NCBI GenBank assembly: GCA_903844735.1
Contig: CAIMUX010000137.1
Coordinates: 1-53,942 of the forward strand
DNA: 53,942 nucleotides
Source of the DNA: Candidatus Eiseniibacteriota bacterium
GTDB lineage: Bacteria > Eisenbacteria > RBG-16-71-46 > CAIMUX01
Direction of reading: 5' to 3'
Shown: positions 16,701-25,200 of the stretch, piece after piece
Layout: each line of letters starts with the position of its first letter
How positions within the stretch are numbered: position 1 is the first letter of the stretch
Position numbers and translations under genes: made by a program
The notes under the pieces: model-generated
What the model was told of the DNA's origin: nothing
What the model saw: only the letters and a program-made list of their open reading frames with translations
The model's database searches: none

Positions 16701-17768
16701 CACAGCCAAGCGAGACTCACCCGTTGGGCGGAACGTCGTCTGCCCACGATCCAACTCGCGGCCCTGCACTCCCTTCTGCAGCACCACATCCGGACATGGA
16801 AAGACAAGGTAGGTCTCGCCGCCATCTCGATGAACGAGAAAGACTGGAACAACGCCCTGCGACTCTACCTGTTGACGAAACGGAACCGGCGCCTGCTGAT
16901 GCGGGTCATGCGGGATCGGGCCGCCGGTGGATACCGCTACGGCCGGGATCATCCCGTCAACCGCGCCTTCCTGCGCTCGATGGAGGAGCGGTCACTCAAG
17001 ATGCAGGTGTGGCTTGATCCTCCCACCTGGAAACTCCCGCTTGGATCGACGACGCTGAGCCTCTACGCGGAACGCGATCCCTTGAAGATCTTTCAGATGG
17101 GAAACCTGTTCGGAACGTGCCTTTCCGCCGGAGGGATCAACAGCCACGCGGTGGTCGCCAACGCCGTCGAGATCAACAAGCGCGTGCTCTTCCTTCAGGA
17201 CTCGAGGGGACGCATCGTGGGCCGCAAGCTCATCGTCTTGAGCCGCCGGGGCCTGCTGGTCGGGTATCAAAGCTATGGATCCGGCTGGATCGAAACGCCC
17301 AAGAGCTTCCGGCCCTGGGTGAAGATCGCGTTTGATCTCTACTGTCGCGACCTCGCCCTCGAGGTCGGGGCCAGGATACAACCGGATGATGAAGAGCTGC
17401 AGCACGTGGGTGAGCGGGAGAAAGACCTGGCGCTCTTCAGCACGTGGTACGACGACGGGGAGGAGGCGTTCGACCCGTGGATCTTCTTGCGGACGGCACG
17501 AGGCGCTGCGCCGGCGCCGGAGGAACGGGAACCCATACAAGCCTGGGTGGAGTTCGCGGCGAAGTCCGAGGAAGTCGTGCCGGCCCAACTGCGCGCCCTT
17601 CTCTGGTTGGGCAACGCCATGCCGCGAGCCCGGAAGCTCGTGGGGAATGGCACCTGGTCCGAGGAGCAGATCTCTATCTTGGAGCGGGAGTCGGTAGGAG
17701 GCAAACCAATCCCGGGCCTGCCGGGATCCGGCTCTCCATCCATCCAGGCTAGTCCGCGCCAAAGCTGA
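13758..17768 (+). CDS. Giant protein of unknown family (1336 aa), intact copy
   Basis: No signal peptide and no membrane helix; cytosolic. Residues about 5-400 form a conserved block (PKHGRLNSEKKAGAKRLL; QWVEQPLLFWAGSFPP; LGQKPAGLYTFEL; EEECLWVGPDSLRPSQTTP). Residues 400-1070 are helical and leucine-rich, like a repeat solenoid. The last ~250 residues are the best conserved: DPLKIFQMGNLFGTCLSAGG, INSHAVVANAVEINKRVLFL, DSRGRIVGRKLIVLS. The Cys followed by an Asn-Lys strand and a GRKLI strand recalls PcfJ-type domains, but I would not assign it. The start at 13758 rather than 13731 is fixed by the paralogue, where the upstream ATG is followed at once by a stop. Divergent from the ~380-aa gene, with which it was duplicated. 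Confidence 0.75.
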   Translation: MQDEYDPFDDETTTRPKHGRLNSEKKAGAKRLLRAMQWVEQPLLFWAGSFPPDTTPKPLRYRPVLQEFALQLGQKPAGLYTFELTSHEKDPKVVFDTEASHTPRLTDLCAINEDRVLEANQNLVAARRFPIALPPLLPCSLKDWEFRMEGRLRLLGNLVRAGQCLATTRPGSPTSPVADPCRTLAIEEECLWVGPDSLRPSQTTPTLSLRPWLASATDRSQADPLPGARVAAIGLGRRHAGAPLPGDLGAWSACGVRLPSWPADLIVRLARVLGGPRGVLRLAGDLDRDAEAYAPAFLIELLLADPTADAPSLLSGLPLLLAGLGSIREEIQRRHDLLLGSVQQAFHRALMAYPEGDRIPLSLSVVARQFHQDLASTITGVVAKGVEIELGVCASPSKSIAGAARWSLGLDLELPGAEVRPGPTVGAWSSFARETLESLASETRLLLDELPIDHWKSTMAGLAGRICAITSEPETLLHLGEFLESALSTVPPGPDGMGALTTAVRILEHGLWSCGRKPEHLRCFLDLLASDGSGILWGIHMRNADSCSGAAPRPSFANGPPQSSRVLGLIEREADRLKENLPGSQDLSHWFAVRLVEQLPVWPLARLGDLPREQAHRLVRQRWIGQVVPLMLTHPANLPLYADWLERTDPDFWTSAHNRLRWYLLFVNPQTAFISSMVQLVEDLKSTHGLCWAETTGFFPDVIAEWTSGSATPAARTYLQQRLWIVKAIVEAAVRIRTATSEEEPPRELEGILSDLDVILYLAFHWNRNGFKRENHMIRVLLQAAEGEVAAFGKKRDYGWLRDDPESRSPLVDLSAGDPDRLVSLFQHPLLRRRGYEILNALGGLLRRSPAVLRLFLAASGNETATAEIRRLASAWPAMERILAEDEIDSILGTWRCAAGLDDSVETAGDPVEILRRCGLLIADAPALPRTLRAFTDPCIAWRHELEILELLDSENRLPPAAHGRLHNLRDYLAHPDRSRAHSQARLTRWAERRLPTIQLAALHSLLQHHIRTWKDKVGLAAISMNEKDWNNALRLYLLTKRNRRLLMRVMRDRAAGGYRYGRDHPVNRAFLRSMEERSLKMQVWLDPPTWKLPLGSTTLSLYAERDPLKIFQMGNLFGTCLSAGGINSHAVVANAVEINKRVLFLQDSRGRIVGRKLIVLSRRGLLVGYQSYGSGWIETPKSFRPWVKIAFDLYCRDLALEVGARIQPDDEELQHVGEREKDLALFSTWYDDGEEAFDPWIFLRTARGAAPAPEEREPIQAWVEFAAKSEEVVPAQLRALLWLGNAMPRARKLVGNGTWSEEQISILERESVGGKPIPGLPGSGSPSIQASPRQS

Positions 17769-17942
17769 AGCCCCTGCTCTCGAGGCGGAACCCACGGCCC
17801 TCCCGCTCGAAGATGACCTAGACCTCGTCACCCAAAGACCCTTGCACGCAAAGACGGACGTCCCGACAGCGTGGCCGGCCTCCCGCCCCCAGGGGTAGTC
17901 GCTGGGCGTCACGGCGCGCCAACGATGGTCGGACATGGGCAT
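17752..17942 (-). pseudogene. Scrambled remnant of an unidentified gene
   Basis: From ATG 17942 (or 17936) the minus frame gives MSDHRWRAVTPSDYPWGREA, resembling the N-terminus (W..VTPS.FPWEREAL) of NERD/PglW-like kinases and some helicases. A few residues on, similarity ends. In another frame near 17823-17752 the string VIFEREGRGFRLESRGF, then FGAD and stop, looks like a genuine C-terminus. I read this as two ends of a gene joined by a deletion. The middle is lost, so the identity is weak. It overlaps the last bases of the 1336-aa gene. Confidence 0.25.
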
Positions 17943-18004
17943 GACCGGGGTCCTTTGCTTCGCTTCGGCTTTCTGGCGAGTCGGGCCGGCTCTGCCGGGT
18001 AAAT

Positions 18005-18058
18005 CGGGCGCCGGGTCACTTCGACTGGACCGATGACACGCACATGGCCCCGTACCTT
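18005..18058 (+). pseudogene. Third ADP-ribosylglycohydrolase core fragment
   Basis: The plus frame reads PGHFDWTDDTHMAPYLV, an intact ARH metal-binding motif (WTDDT.M). It is joined at about 18058 to the broken end of the ~380-aa paralogue on the other strand. The 34 bases around gccgggtcacttcgactgga are nearly identical to those at 7531 and 8646. No other ARH sequence flanks it. Confidence 0.5.
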
Positions 18059-18617
18059 GTGGGCTGCGATCGGCGAACAGGCGTTCCAACTCCCGGGCGG
18101 GAACTTGGGGAAGCCCCGGCCGGGAGTCGCCGCTGATGACGAGGAACCCGTGGGAACCCTTCAGGATCCGAGGGTTCGGGCTTCCCTTCGGCAGGCGCCT
18201 GAAAACTCGGAGGAGCCGCGCCTCCCGTGGATACCGGCGCCTCCACTCTGCGACGAGGCCATCCTCTGCCAGGGTCCGCACCAGTCGACCAAAACGGCAC
18301 CGCACCTCGTGGTCCGACTTCGCACCGACGCCCATGGCTCGCCGCATGCGAACCTCTACCCGGCAGTGCTCTCCCCCGACTTCCCCGCCCCCAAGGCGCG
18401 GAAGGCCGGCGACCACTCGGGCAATCACGTCATCCATCACCTCCTGGAAAGGTCTGTCGAAATCAAAACGCAGGCTGGAACCCCAGGCCTGCAGAAAGAG
18501 GCTCACGTAGTCGTACACCCAGCGTAGCAGGGTGTCTCCGCCCTCGGGTGGCAGTCCTCCGGACAGCCCCGGGAGGGTCGCGATGACCTCGATATCACAC
18601 GGCTCCGACGCTTGCAC
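18059..18617 (-). pseudogene. Truncated second copy of the ~380-aa unknown protein
   Basis: It starts at GTG 18617 with AGGAGG eight bases upstream. About 185 residues align with the protein at 12061-13197: CDIEVIATLPGLSGGLP, RFDFDRPFQEVMDDVIARV, RRYPREARLLRVFRRLPKGS, and QVPARELERLFAD. The alignment then stops at the ARH fragment near 18058. The C-terminal half is missing, although the frame stays open by chance well beyond. It lies 15 bases after the metallophosphoesterase stop, so the 5' part is probably still transcribed with it. Confidence 0.7.
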
Positions 18618-18632
18618 GGGCTCATCCTCCTG

Positions 18633-19490
18633 TCACCGGCAATCAAGCACTCCCTGGATCTCCGGCCGCCCGTACTCCGCGCCCCCCGTCCGGACCTCCA
18701 GATTGGGGAGAACGAAGCACCGGCCTGCTCCGTGCGTGTGGCCGCACAAGACCGTCAGGTGCCTGTCCGGTCGTCGGGACATGGTGGAGCGAAGCATCTC
18801 TCCGACAGCGTGGCAGCAGAAGTACGGAAGCCAGTCATCCCCGCTTGGCTGCCCTTCGTGGACGGCGGCCTCTCGAAACGGTGGAACGTGGGCCAGCAGA
18901 ATGACCCTCTGAAAGGACTCCAGGGCCTGCAGGAGGGATTGTCCCAAGCACGTCGCCGCCTCATCACCAAGAGCGTTCAGGATCTTGGCGCGCTGCTTGA
19001 TCGAGAGCCCCTGCAGTTCGGAGATGTGCCGGAAGTCATTGAGTTCGACGGGGCTGCTCCGAACATTTCCGAGCCGCGCGTCTCCCCAGCTACCATGGCC
19101 GATCAAAGCCGTCTGCTCGGCCAGTCGGACGACTCCGGCGGTGTTCAACCAGGTCAGATTCTCTGCTGCGGAAACGAACAGGGTGACCGCGGCATTCACG
19201 GACGAGATCGAACCACCGTAGAAATCGTGGTTGCCCAGCACGAAGAAGACGGGGCGGTCTGCGAGGGTGTCCAACCGCCTCAGATAGTCGAGCAGGCTGC
19301 CTGCTTCGCCGGTGTCTCCCCCCAAGAGGAAGGCGTCGGCATCGACCCCGGACAGCCTATGCAGAAAAGCATCCGAGCCGGCCCGGGAGAGGAAGTTCAG
19401 GTGGAGGTCGGTCAGCCAAACCACCCGAGTCACTCCTGGGGTCAGGGACGATTCCGGCTGTGGCGCAGAGGGGCGTTCGAATCGCTTCAT
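18633..19490 (-). CDS. Calcineurin-like metallophosphoesterase
   Basis: 285 aa with the five metal-binding blocks in order: VVWLTDLHLN (D-x-H), AFLLGGDTGE (GD), FFVLGNHDFYGG (GNHD), ILLAHVPPF (H), and LTVLCGHTHGAG (GHxH). There is no signal peptide, so it is cytosolic. The family covers protein phosphatases, nucleases and cyclic-nucleotide or lipid phosphodiesterases; the substrate cannot be read from sequence. Start placed at ATG 19490 (MKRFERPSAP); the frame extends to a possible start near 19577 inside the divergent promoter region. It is the first gene of the second module copy, followed by the truncated ~380-aa gene and divergent from the deleted giant gene. Confidence 0.88.
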   Translation of the reverse strand: MKRFERPSAPQPESSLTPGVTRVVWLTDLHLNFLSRAGSDAFLHRLSGVDADAFLLGGDTGEAGSLLDYLRRLDTLADRPVFFVLGNHDFYGGSISSVNAAVTLFVSAAENLTWLNTAGVVRLAEQTALIGHGSWGDARLGNVRSSPVELNDFRHISELQGLSIKQRAKILNALGDEAATCLGQSLLQALESFQRVILLAHVPPFREAAVHEGQPSGDDWLPYFCCHAVGEMLRSTMSRRPDRHLTVLCGHTHGAGRCFVLPNLEVRTGGAEYGRPEIQGVLDCR

Positions 19491-19566
19491 GATCGCAGAC
19501 TCTATCCGATCCGGTTCTCGGGTCAAACTGCACGACACGGTTCCCTGGTTCTCGCGCGGTTCCGCT

Positions 19567-19632
19567 GCTAGACTCATCCCGGTCGGTCCCGTCGTCGGGT
19601 AGGCCATGTAGAGACCCACTTTCCAGGTGAGC
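19567..19632 (+). promoter_or_regulatory. Promoter and leader of the second giant-gene copy
   Basis: Extended -10 TGC-TAGACT (hexamer 19569-19574) plus the downstream tcatcccggtcgg, cgtcgggta and ccaggtgagc blocks match 13693-13757. An ATG in the leader is followed directly by TAG, so translation must begin at 19633, which fixes the start in both copies. Confidence 0.5.
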
Positions 19633-21608
19633 ATGAGCGACGAAGACGATCCTTTCGATCACCAGACCACCGCCCGCCCCAAACACGGGCGGCCGAATCC
19701 GGCGAAAAAGGCAAACGCCAGGCGCCTCCTTCGGGGCCTGCAATGGGTCGAACAGCCCCTCTTCTTCTGGGCTGGAAGCTTCCCTCCGGGCACCACCCCG
19801 GAGCATCTTCGCTACAAGCCGGTGCTGCAGGAACTCGCCGTCCAGCTTGGCCAGAAGCCAGCCGGCCTCTACACGTTCGAGCTGATCTACACCGAGAGGG
19901 ACCGGCATGTCCTCCTCGACACCGATACGTCCATCGCGCCCCGACTGACGGACCTTTGCCCCATCAACGAGGATCGCGCTCTCGAGGCCAACCAGAACCT
20001 GGTGGCCGCGCGCAGGTTTCCTCTCGCCCTCCCCCCCTTGCTGCCCTGTCCCTTCACGGAATGGGAGGCCGGCATGGAGAGACGATTGCGAAACCTGGGC
20101 AACCTCGTCCGCGCCGGTCAGCGCCTCGCTGCGTCGCCACCCGGTTCTCCGACCACTCCGGTCGCCGATCCGTGCAGCACCCTGGTCATCGAGGAAGAGT
20201 GTCTGTGGGTGGGGCCGGATTCCCTCCGGCCGTCCCAGACCACACCGACCGTCGCGCTTCGCCCATGGCTGGCGTCGGCGAAGGACCGGTCGCACGCGGA
20301 TCCACCTCCGGGAGCCCGCATCGCGGGCATCGTTCTGGGGCAACGACACACCGGGGCTCCCTTGCCGGGCGATCTCGGCGCCTGGAGCGCGTGCGGCGCG
20401 CGCTTCCCGTCCTGGCCCGCGGATCTGATCGTGCGTCTGGCTCGGGTCCTGGGAGGACCACGGGAGGTTCTTCGTCTGGCCGTGGATCTCGACAAGAGCA
20501 CGGAGACACACGCCCCCGCATTCTTAGTCGAGCTGTTGCTCGCTGATCCCGAGGCCGACGTTTCTTCGCTGCTGTCGGGACTGCCGCTCTTGCTCGAGAG
20601 CGTCGACTCCGCCCGGCCCGAGATCCAGCGCCGACGCGATCTGCTGCTCGGGTCGGTCCAGCAGGCCTTTCGGCGCGCGACGGAGGGGATTCCGGAAGGC
20701 GTTGACATCCATCTGTCGCGCCGGAAGGTCGCCCGTCGTTTCCACCTGGATCTTGCACGCACGATAACAGGGGTCGTCGCGAAAGGAATCGATATCTATC
20801 CGGGTTTCTGTGACTCCCCGACCGCTATCTCCAGGAGCTCCCCCTCAACCGCGCGTTCCTGCGCTCGATGGAGGAACGATCTCTGAACATGCAGGCGTGG
20901 CTCGCCCCTTCGACTTGGAGGGTTGCGCTTGGATCCGAGGTCGTAAGCCTCTTCGCGGAACTCGACCCACTGAAGGTGTTCCAGATGGGGAACCTCTTCG
21001 GCACCTGCCTCTCGACCGAGGGGATCAACAGCCATGCGGTGGTGGCCAACGCCGTTGAAGTCAACAAGCGTGTGCTCTTCCTTCGGGACTCGCGAGGGCG
21101 CGTCCTCGGCCGCAAACTCATCGTCCTGAGTCGCCAGGGACTGCTGATCGGCTTTCGAAGCTATGGTACAGGCTCGACCAACGCTCCGGAGACCTACCGT
21201 CCGTGGGTCAAGATCCTCTTCGATCTCTATTGCCGCGATCTCACCATCGACATGGGATCACCCACACAGTCGCGGGATCCGCACGGCCGGGACGAGATGC
21301 AGACGGAGAGTGATCTGGTGCTCTTCAGCGAGTGGTACAACGACGGCGAGGAAGCCTTCGACCCGTGGATCTATCTGCGGATGGGCCGCGGACCCGCGCC
21401 GTTGCCGGAGGAACGGGAGGCGATGGAAGCCTGGGTGCGGGAAACGAGCGGATCCGGGTGCGACGTGCATGCCCAACTGCGCGCACTACTGTGGTCGGGG
21501 AATGCCATGTCGCTGGCCCGGGAGTTCGTCAAGGACGGTGTCTGGTCCAAGGAGCATCTCTCTATTCTGGAGCGGGAGTCCGTCCGTAGCCCCTCGTTCA
21601 CAGACTGA
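19633..21608 (+). pseudogene. Second copy of the giant unknown protein with ~2-kb internal deletion
   Basis: Residues 1-395 match the N-terminal block of the protein at 13758 at about 75-80% (PKHGRPNPAKKANARRLLRG; EEECLWVGPDSLRPSQTTP; SSLLSGLPLLL; RTITGVVAKGIDI). Near 20815-20848 the sequence jumps to what is residue ~1070 in copy 1 (NRAFLRSMEERSLNMQAWL). The 246-aa C-terminal domain continues from there in a different frame: DPLKVFQMGNLFGTCLSTEG and NKRVLFLRDSRGRVLGRKLI. About 675 residues of the helical middle are missing. The N-terminal frame reads on to 20886; the C-terminal part could be made from ATG 20868. The C-terminal domain shows no internal stop, so it may still be expressed. Confidence 0.75.
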
Positions 21609-21825
21609 ACCGGGCGAGGAGCACGTCGGCAATTCCATCGAGATCCGCCCGGCAACACGGCAGCGCCATACCGCGTGCGTTCAAGAACGGGCCGAGCGAT
21701 CGCTTCATCAGCAGCAACTCGGGCGGCGTGGAATTGTAGGTCCTGTGGGCGTACGGTTGCAGTCGGAGTTCGCCCAGGCGCTGATCCAGATAGTGCTGGG
21801 CGGCGTCATGCCCCTTGGTTTCCAC
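21598..21825 (-). CDS. Short hypothetical protein, possibly a 3' fragment
   Basis: 75 codons from GTG 21825, converging on and overlapping the end of the giant-gene copy by 11 bases. The end reads TPPELLLMKRSLGPFLNARG and ADLDGIADVLLARFSL, which looks like real protein, but I do not recognise it. Two stops (tga, tag) occur just upstream inside a strong hairpin at 21822-21852, so this may be the tail of a longer gene interrupted by the palindrome. No Shine-Dalgarno. Confidence 0.35.
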   Translation of the reverse strand: METKGHDAAQHYLDQRLGELRLQPYAHRTYNSTPPELLLMKRSLGPFLNARGMALPCCRADLDGIADVLLARFSL

Positions 21826-21852
21826 CGCCCGCTATCACGCGGGCGGCGGTGG
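21822..21852. repeat. GC-rich hairpin
   Basis: Arms ccaccgcccgc (21822-21832) and gcgggcggcggtgg (21839-21852) pair over 11 bp with a three-base bulge around the loop tatcac. There is no U-run, so it is not a typical terminator. It could be a REP-like element. It precedes the short frame at 21598-21825. Confidence 0.5.
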
Positions 21853-21910
21853 AACCAGGTTCCGGCCTCGCGGTGTTTCGCCTTGACGGTCTTCCCCCTC
21901 GCCCCACAAC

Positions 21911-22219
21911 CTACGAGACGTCCTGAGCAAGACAATGGAGATCGGAGGTGACCCGTGAAAGCCGACCGCTTCTTTCTGTTCCTGCAACGGTGGATTTCGT
22001 TTCTTCCGGCTCATCATCTACGCCGAGTTTCCGAGAGAGGGCGACGAGGGAGTCGTACCGAGCCTCTCTCCACTCCATCAACGGAACTTGGATCGACTCG
22101 TCCACAATCAGATCCGGTGACGGATCGGACGACAACGCGATGCGCTTCGCGATGTCGTGCAAACGGGCCCCAGCGTAGATCTCTTCGGTCCTCCTCACGT
22201 GCTCTTCATACGCTCGCAT
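21911..22219 (-). CDS. Small hypothetical protein
   Basis: 102 aa, charged and helical (MRAYEEHVRRTEEIYAGARL; IALSSDPSPDLIVDESIQVP; WREARYDSLVALSRKLGV), without membrane segments. A GGGGAAG lies about 12 bases before ATG 22219. In-frame residues upstream (LKEIGEDPEK) also look coding but lack a normal start codon. It follows the DUF3857 gene on the same strand with a 65-base gap. Size and composition resemble small TA-type or regulatory proteins, but no family is recognised. The last ~25 residues may be non-native. Confidence 0.4.
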   Translation of the reverse strand: MRAYEEHVRRTEEIYAGARLHDIAKRIALSSDPSPDLIVDESIQVPLMEWREARYDSLVALSRKLGVDDEPEETKSTVAGTERSGRLSRVTSDLHCLAQDVS

Positions 22220-22284
22220 CTTCTCAGGGTCTTCCCCGATCTCTTTCAGTCGCGCGGTTCAGATTCTTCTCGCTCTCATCGTCC

Positions 22285-25200
22285 TCACTCTCCCACCCCA
22301 AAGAAGATCACCGACAGGATCTCCCGGCCCTGATCCGCCCGCTCCAGGCACTGCCGTGACTTCTCCACCCAGTCCCGCTCGCGGGGCGCCCCCGCGCCGC
22401 GCTCGACCACCGTCTGCCAACGGCTCCTTGCCTCCTCCTTGCGGCCGAGTTCCCACTCGCAGATCCCGATGAAGAACTCGTTCACGAGGAACGTCTGCGG
22501 CCGGTCGTCCGAGTCACGAACATCCCGGAAGAGATCGCGAGCCCGCGACCACTCACCCCGGCGGGCATAAAGGGCGCCGAGCGTGTTGCGCATCGACACA
22601 TCATCCGGGGCGAGCATGATGCTGGATTCGAGAAGGTCGTCCGCTCGGTCCAGGTTGCGGCCCGCCAGGACGTAGCCCCATGCGAGGTTGTTGCAGATCA
22701 TGTGGTTCAAGGGATTATCGTCCCACATCTTTTCCAGCAGCGGGATGGCCTTCTCCACATCCCCGTACTGGATGTAGAAATCGCTCTCCAGCGTGCGGCG
22801 GGTGTCGGGATCGCTGCGCGCTGCCAGGTCCGCCAACGCCTTCTCGGCTTCGGTACGCTCCGATCGAGCCTTCCAGCCTAGGTAGCGCGCCTCCAGCATT
22901 TCCGTGGTGTCCGACTCTAGGGAGTTCAGGGCGAAGAACCTCTCTTCCACAGCCCGCGCATCATCGGGCCTGTCGAGCGTGTACAAGTCCTCGACGAGGG
23001 CGAGGTCCACTCCCCGGCCGCCGCGTTCGCGCAACCGGCCGAGCAGTTCCACCTCCTGGTCGACGCGCCCGAGTTGACGTTTCGAAAGGCGGCACTGATT
23101 GAGGATCATGGGATCTCCCAGCGCCCGGGCGGACGCCGCCGCCAGGAGTGAGTCGGCACGCTGGTACGTGCCGTCCTTCATCGCGATGAAGGCCAGGTAG
23201 AGGAACGCCTCCGGCCCGGCATCCGGGCTCGTTGCCGGTGCCTGGAGGAGGCGCCGGACGAGGTTCCGACGCTCTTTCCCGGCATCCCCCTCGCCCCCCA
23301 TGTCGGCGCCGAGGATCTCCCCAGCCGCGTTCACCGCGAAGATCCCGTCCTCGGGATGGGCCGCCGCGTACGCCTCGATCCGCTTCGTCTTCGCCTCATC
23401 GGGCACGCGGCGATACCGGTAACTCTGGAAGACGCCGACGAGGAACCGGATCCAGTCCTTCCGAAAGGCACGGTATTCCTCCACGGAGAAGTTCTGGCGG
23501 TCGAGCGTAAAGGCCTGCCGCACCTCGACCCAATGGTCCTCTCCATCCCTCTGTTCCTTCGCATCGATCCGGCCCGTGTATCCAGGGCCGGTCACAGTGA
23601 CCGTGGGCAACTGTGGCACAGGCTCCCAGTCCGCGCCGGCGTGGAGACGGATCACACCCGTCGAGGAGAACGGCGCTTCGAGGCGCACGGCGTGCTCCCG
23701 TTCCTCCGCCTCGGGGAACTCGATGGTGAAGAACGGAACCCGGGTGGGCAGACTGAAGCCAACGGTGTGCCTCTGCGAGGCCCAGGCGGTGTCCTGGAAG
23801 ACTCCCGAGAGGACCACCCCGTCACAGTCATCGCGTTCTGTTTTCCAGGAACGGCGCAATAGGGTAGACCAGCGGCTGGGCAGGAACTCGCGCTCCACGA
23901 AACCCGCCACGGCGGCCGTGTCAGCGGCACCGAGCGCCTGCCGCATGACCGACGCTCCCACGCCGCGATAGGTCGAGCGGACGCGCACGTCGGCGAACTG
24001 ATCGGAAACCGGGTAGAGATCAATCTCTGTCGCCATCCCGTGGTCCTCCGCCCGGGCCGCCGGCAGGGTCGTGAAGACCGCGGGGGCGTTGCGAGGGAGA
24101 ATGAGCGCGCTCTCGCCGGCCAGGGAAGGCGGGAGACCCACGCGGCAGGAGTCGCCCAGCGTGGCATCGTAGAAGGTCCCACTCCGCAACGTGGGGAGAT
24201 AGAGCAACACGTGGTTGATGAATTCCGGCTCGGCAAAGTCGCGCCGGAGGTCGGCGTCGGAACGGCTGGACAGCAGCGTCGGCGACGACTCCACCCCCGC
24301 CGCATCGAGCATCGCGGCCAGCAGCGCCACCATGTCTTTGCAGTCGCCGAACCCCCGCGTGAGGACGGTGTCCGCCGGCGTCGGCACGATCCGGCCGCGT
24401 CCGATCTCGATCGCCAGATACTTGACGTGACCGGCGAGGTAGCCGCGGATGCGGGCGAACGTTTCCTCGTCGTTGCGCGATCCGCGAATGAGTTCCGCCA
24501 CGAAACGCCGCGTGTCCCCGGAGATCACGGCACGTTCCCAGAACTCCTTCCTATACGGATCGAACAACTGATCCCAGGAGGCATGCGTACTGATGCCCAC
24601 CCACGGGTAGTCCCGGTAGACACCGAGAGACGCCGCCTCGGGTCGGATCGCCGGCAGGTCCTTCCAGGTCCAACGGCGAAACTCCCAGCCGGTCTCCGTG
24701 CTCGTTGCCGGTGCGGGCACCGTTTCCTCCTGCCGGACCGAGAGGCGCAGGCCGGGCAAGGCTTTCACATCGAAACCGGAGACGCGCACCGGCGCATAGT
24801 CGCCCGGCAGGTAGCGCATCGACCAGCCCGATGCCAGCATCCCGCTCTCCACGTGGTCCCAGACGACATCCAGGATCGAACCGACCCGCAGCCCCGGAAG
24901 CGGGATGACGAGTACCTTGGCGTCGTTGACGGTCCCGCCCTCGGTCGCCCCGGAAACGATGATGTCGGACCGTGGAACCTCCGTCACCGAGCCGTCCGGC
25001 TGGATCACCCGGGCCGCGCGGATCTCCGGGGCCCCGTCCATCGGAAGGAAGGAGATCCGAAACGGCTGATGCCGTTCCAGCGCCTCTTCCCGAAGGATCT
25101 GCACCGTCCGATGGGTCCGCACGGGGTAGCGGTCCAGTCGGCCGATCACCACACTGACTCGCTCCTCAAGAATGACCGCATCGTGCCCCGGGAATGAGTC

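Noticed and set aside
18059-18617. A full-length 541-codon protein running from 18617 to 16992
   Set aside because: Beyond 18058 the frame is antisense to the ARH scrap and the giant gene. Homology with the ~380-aa paralogue ends there.
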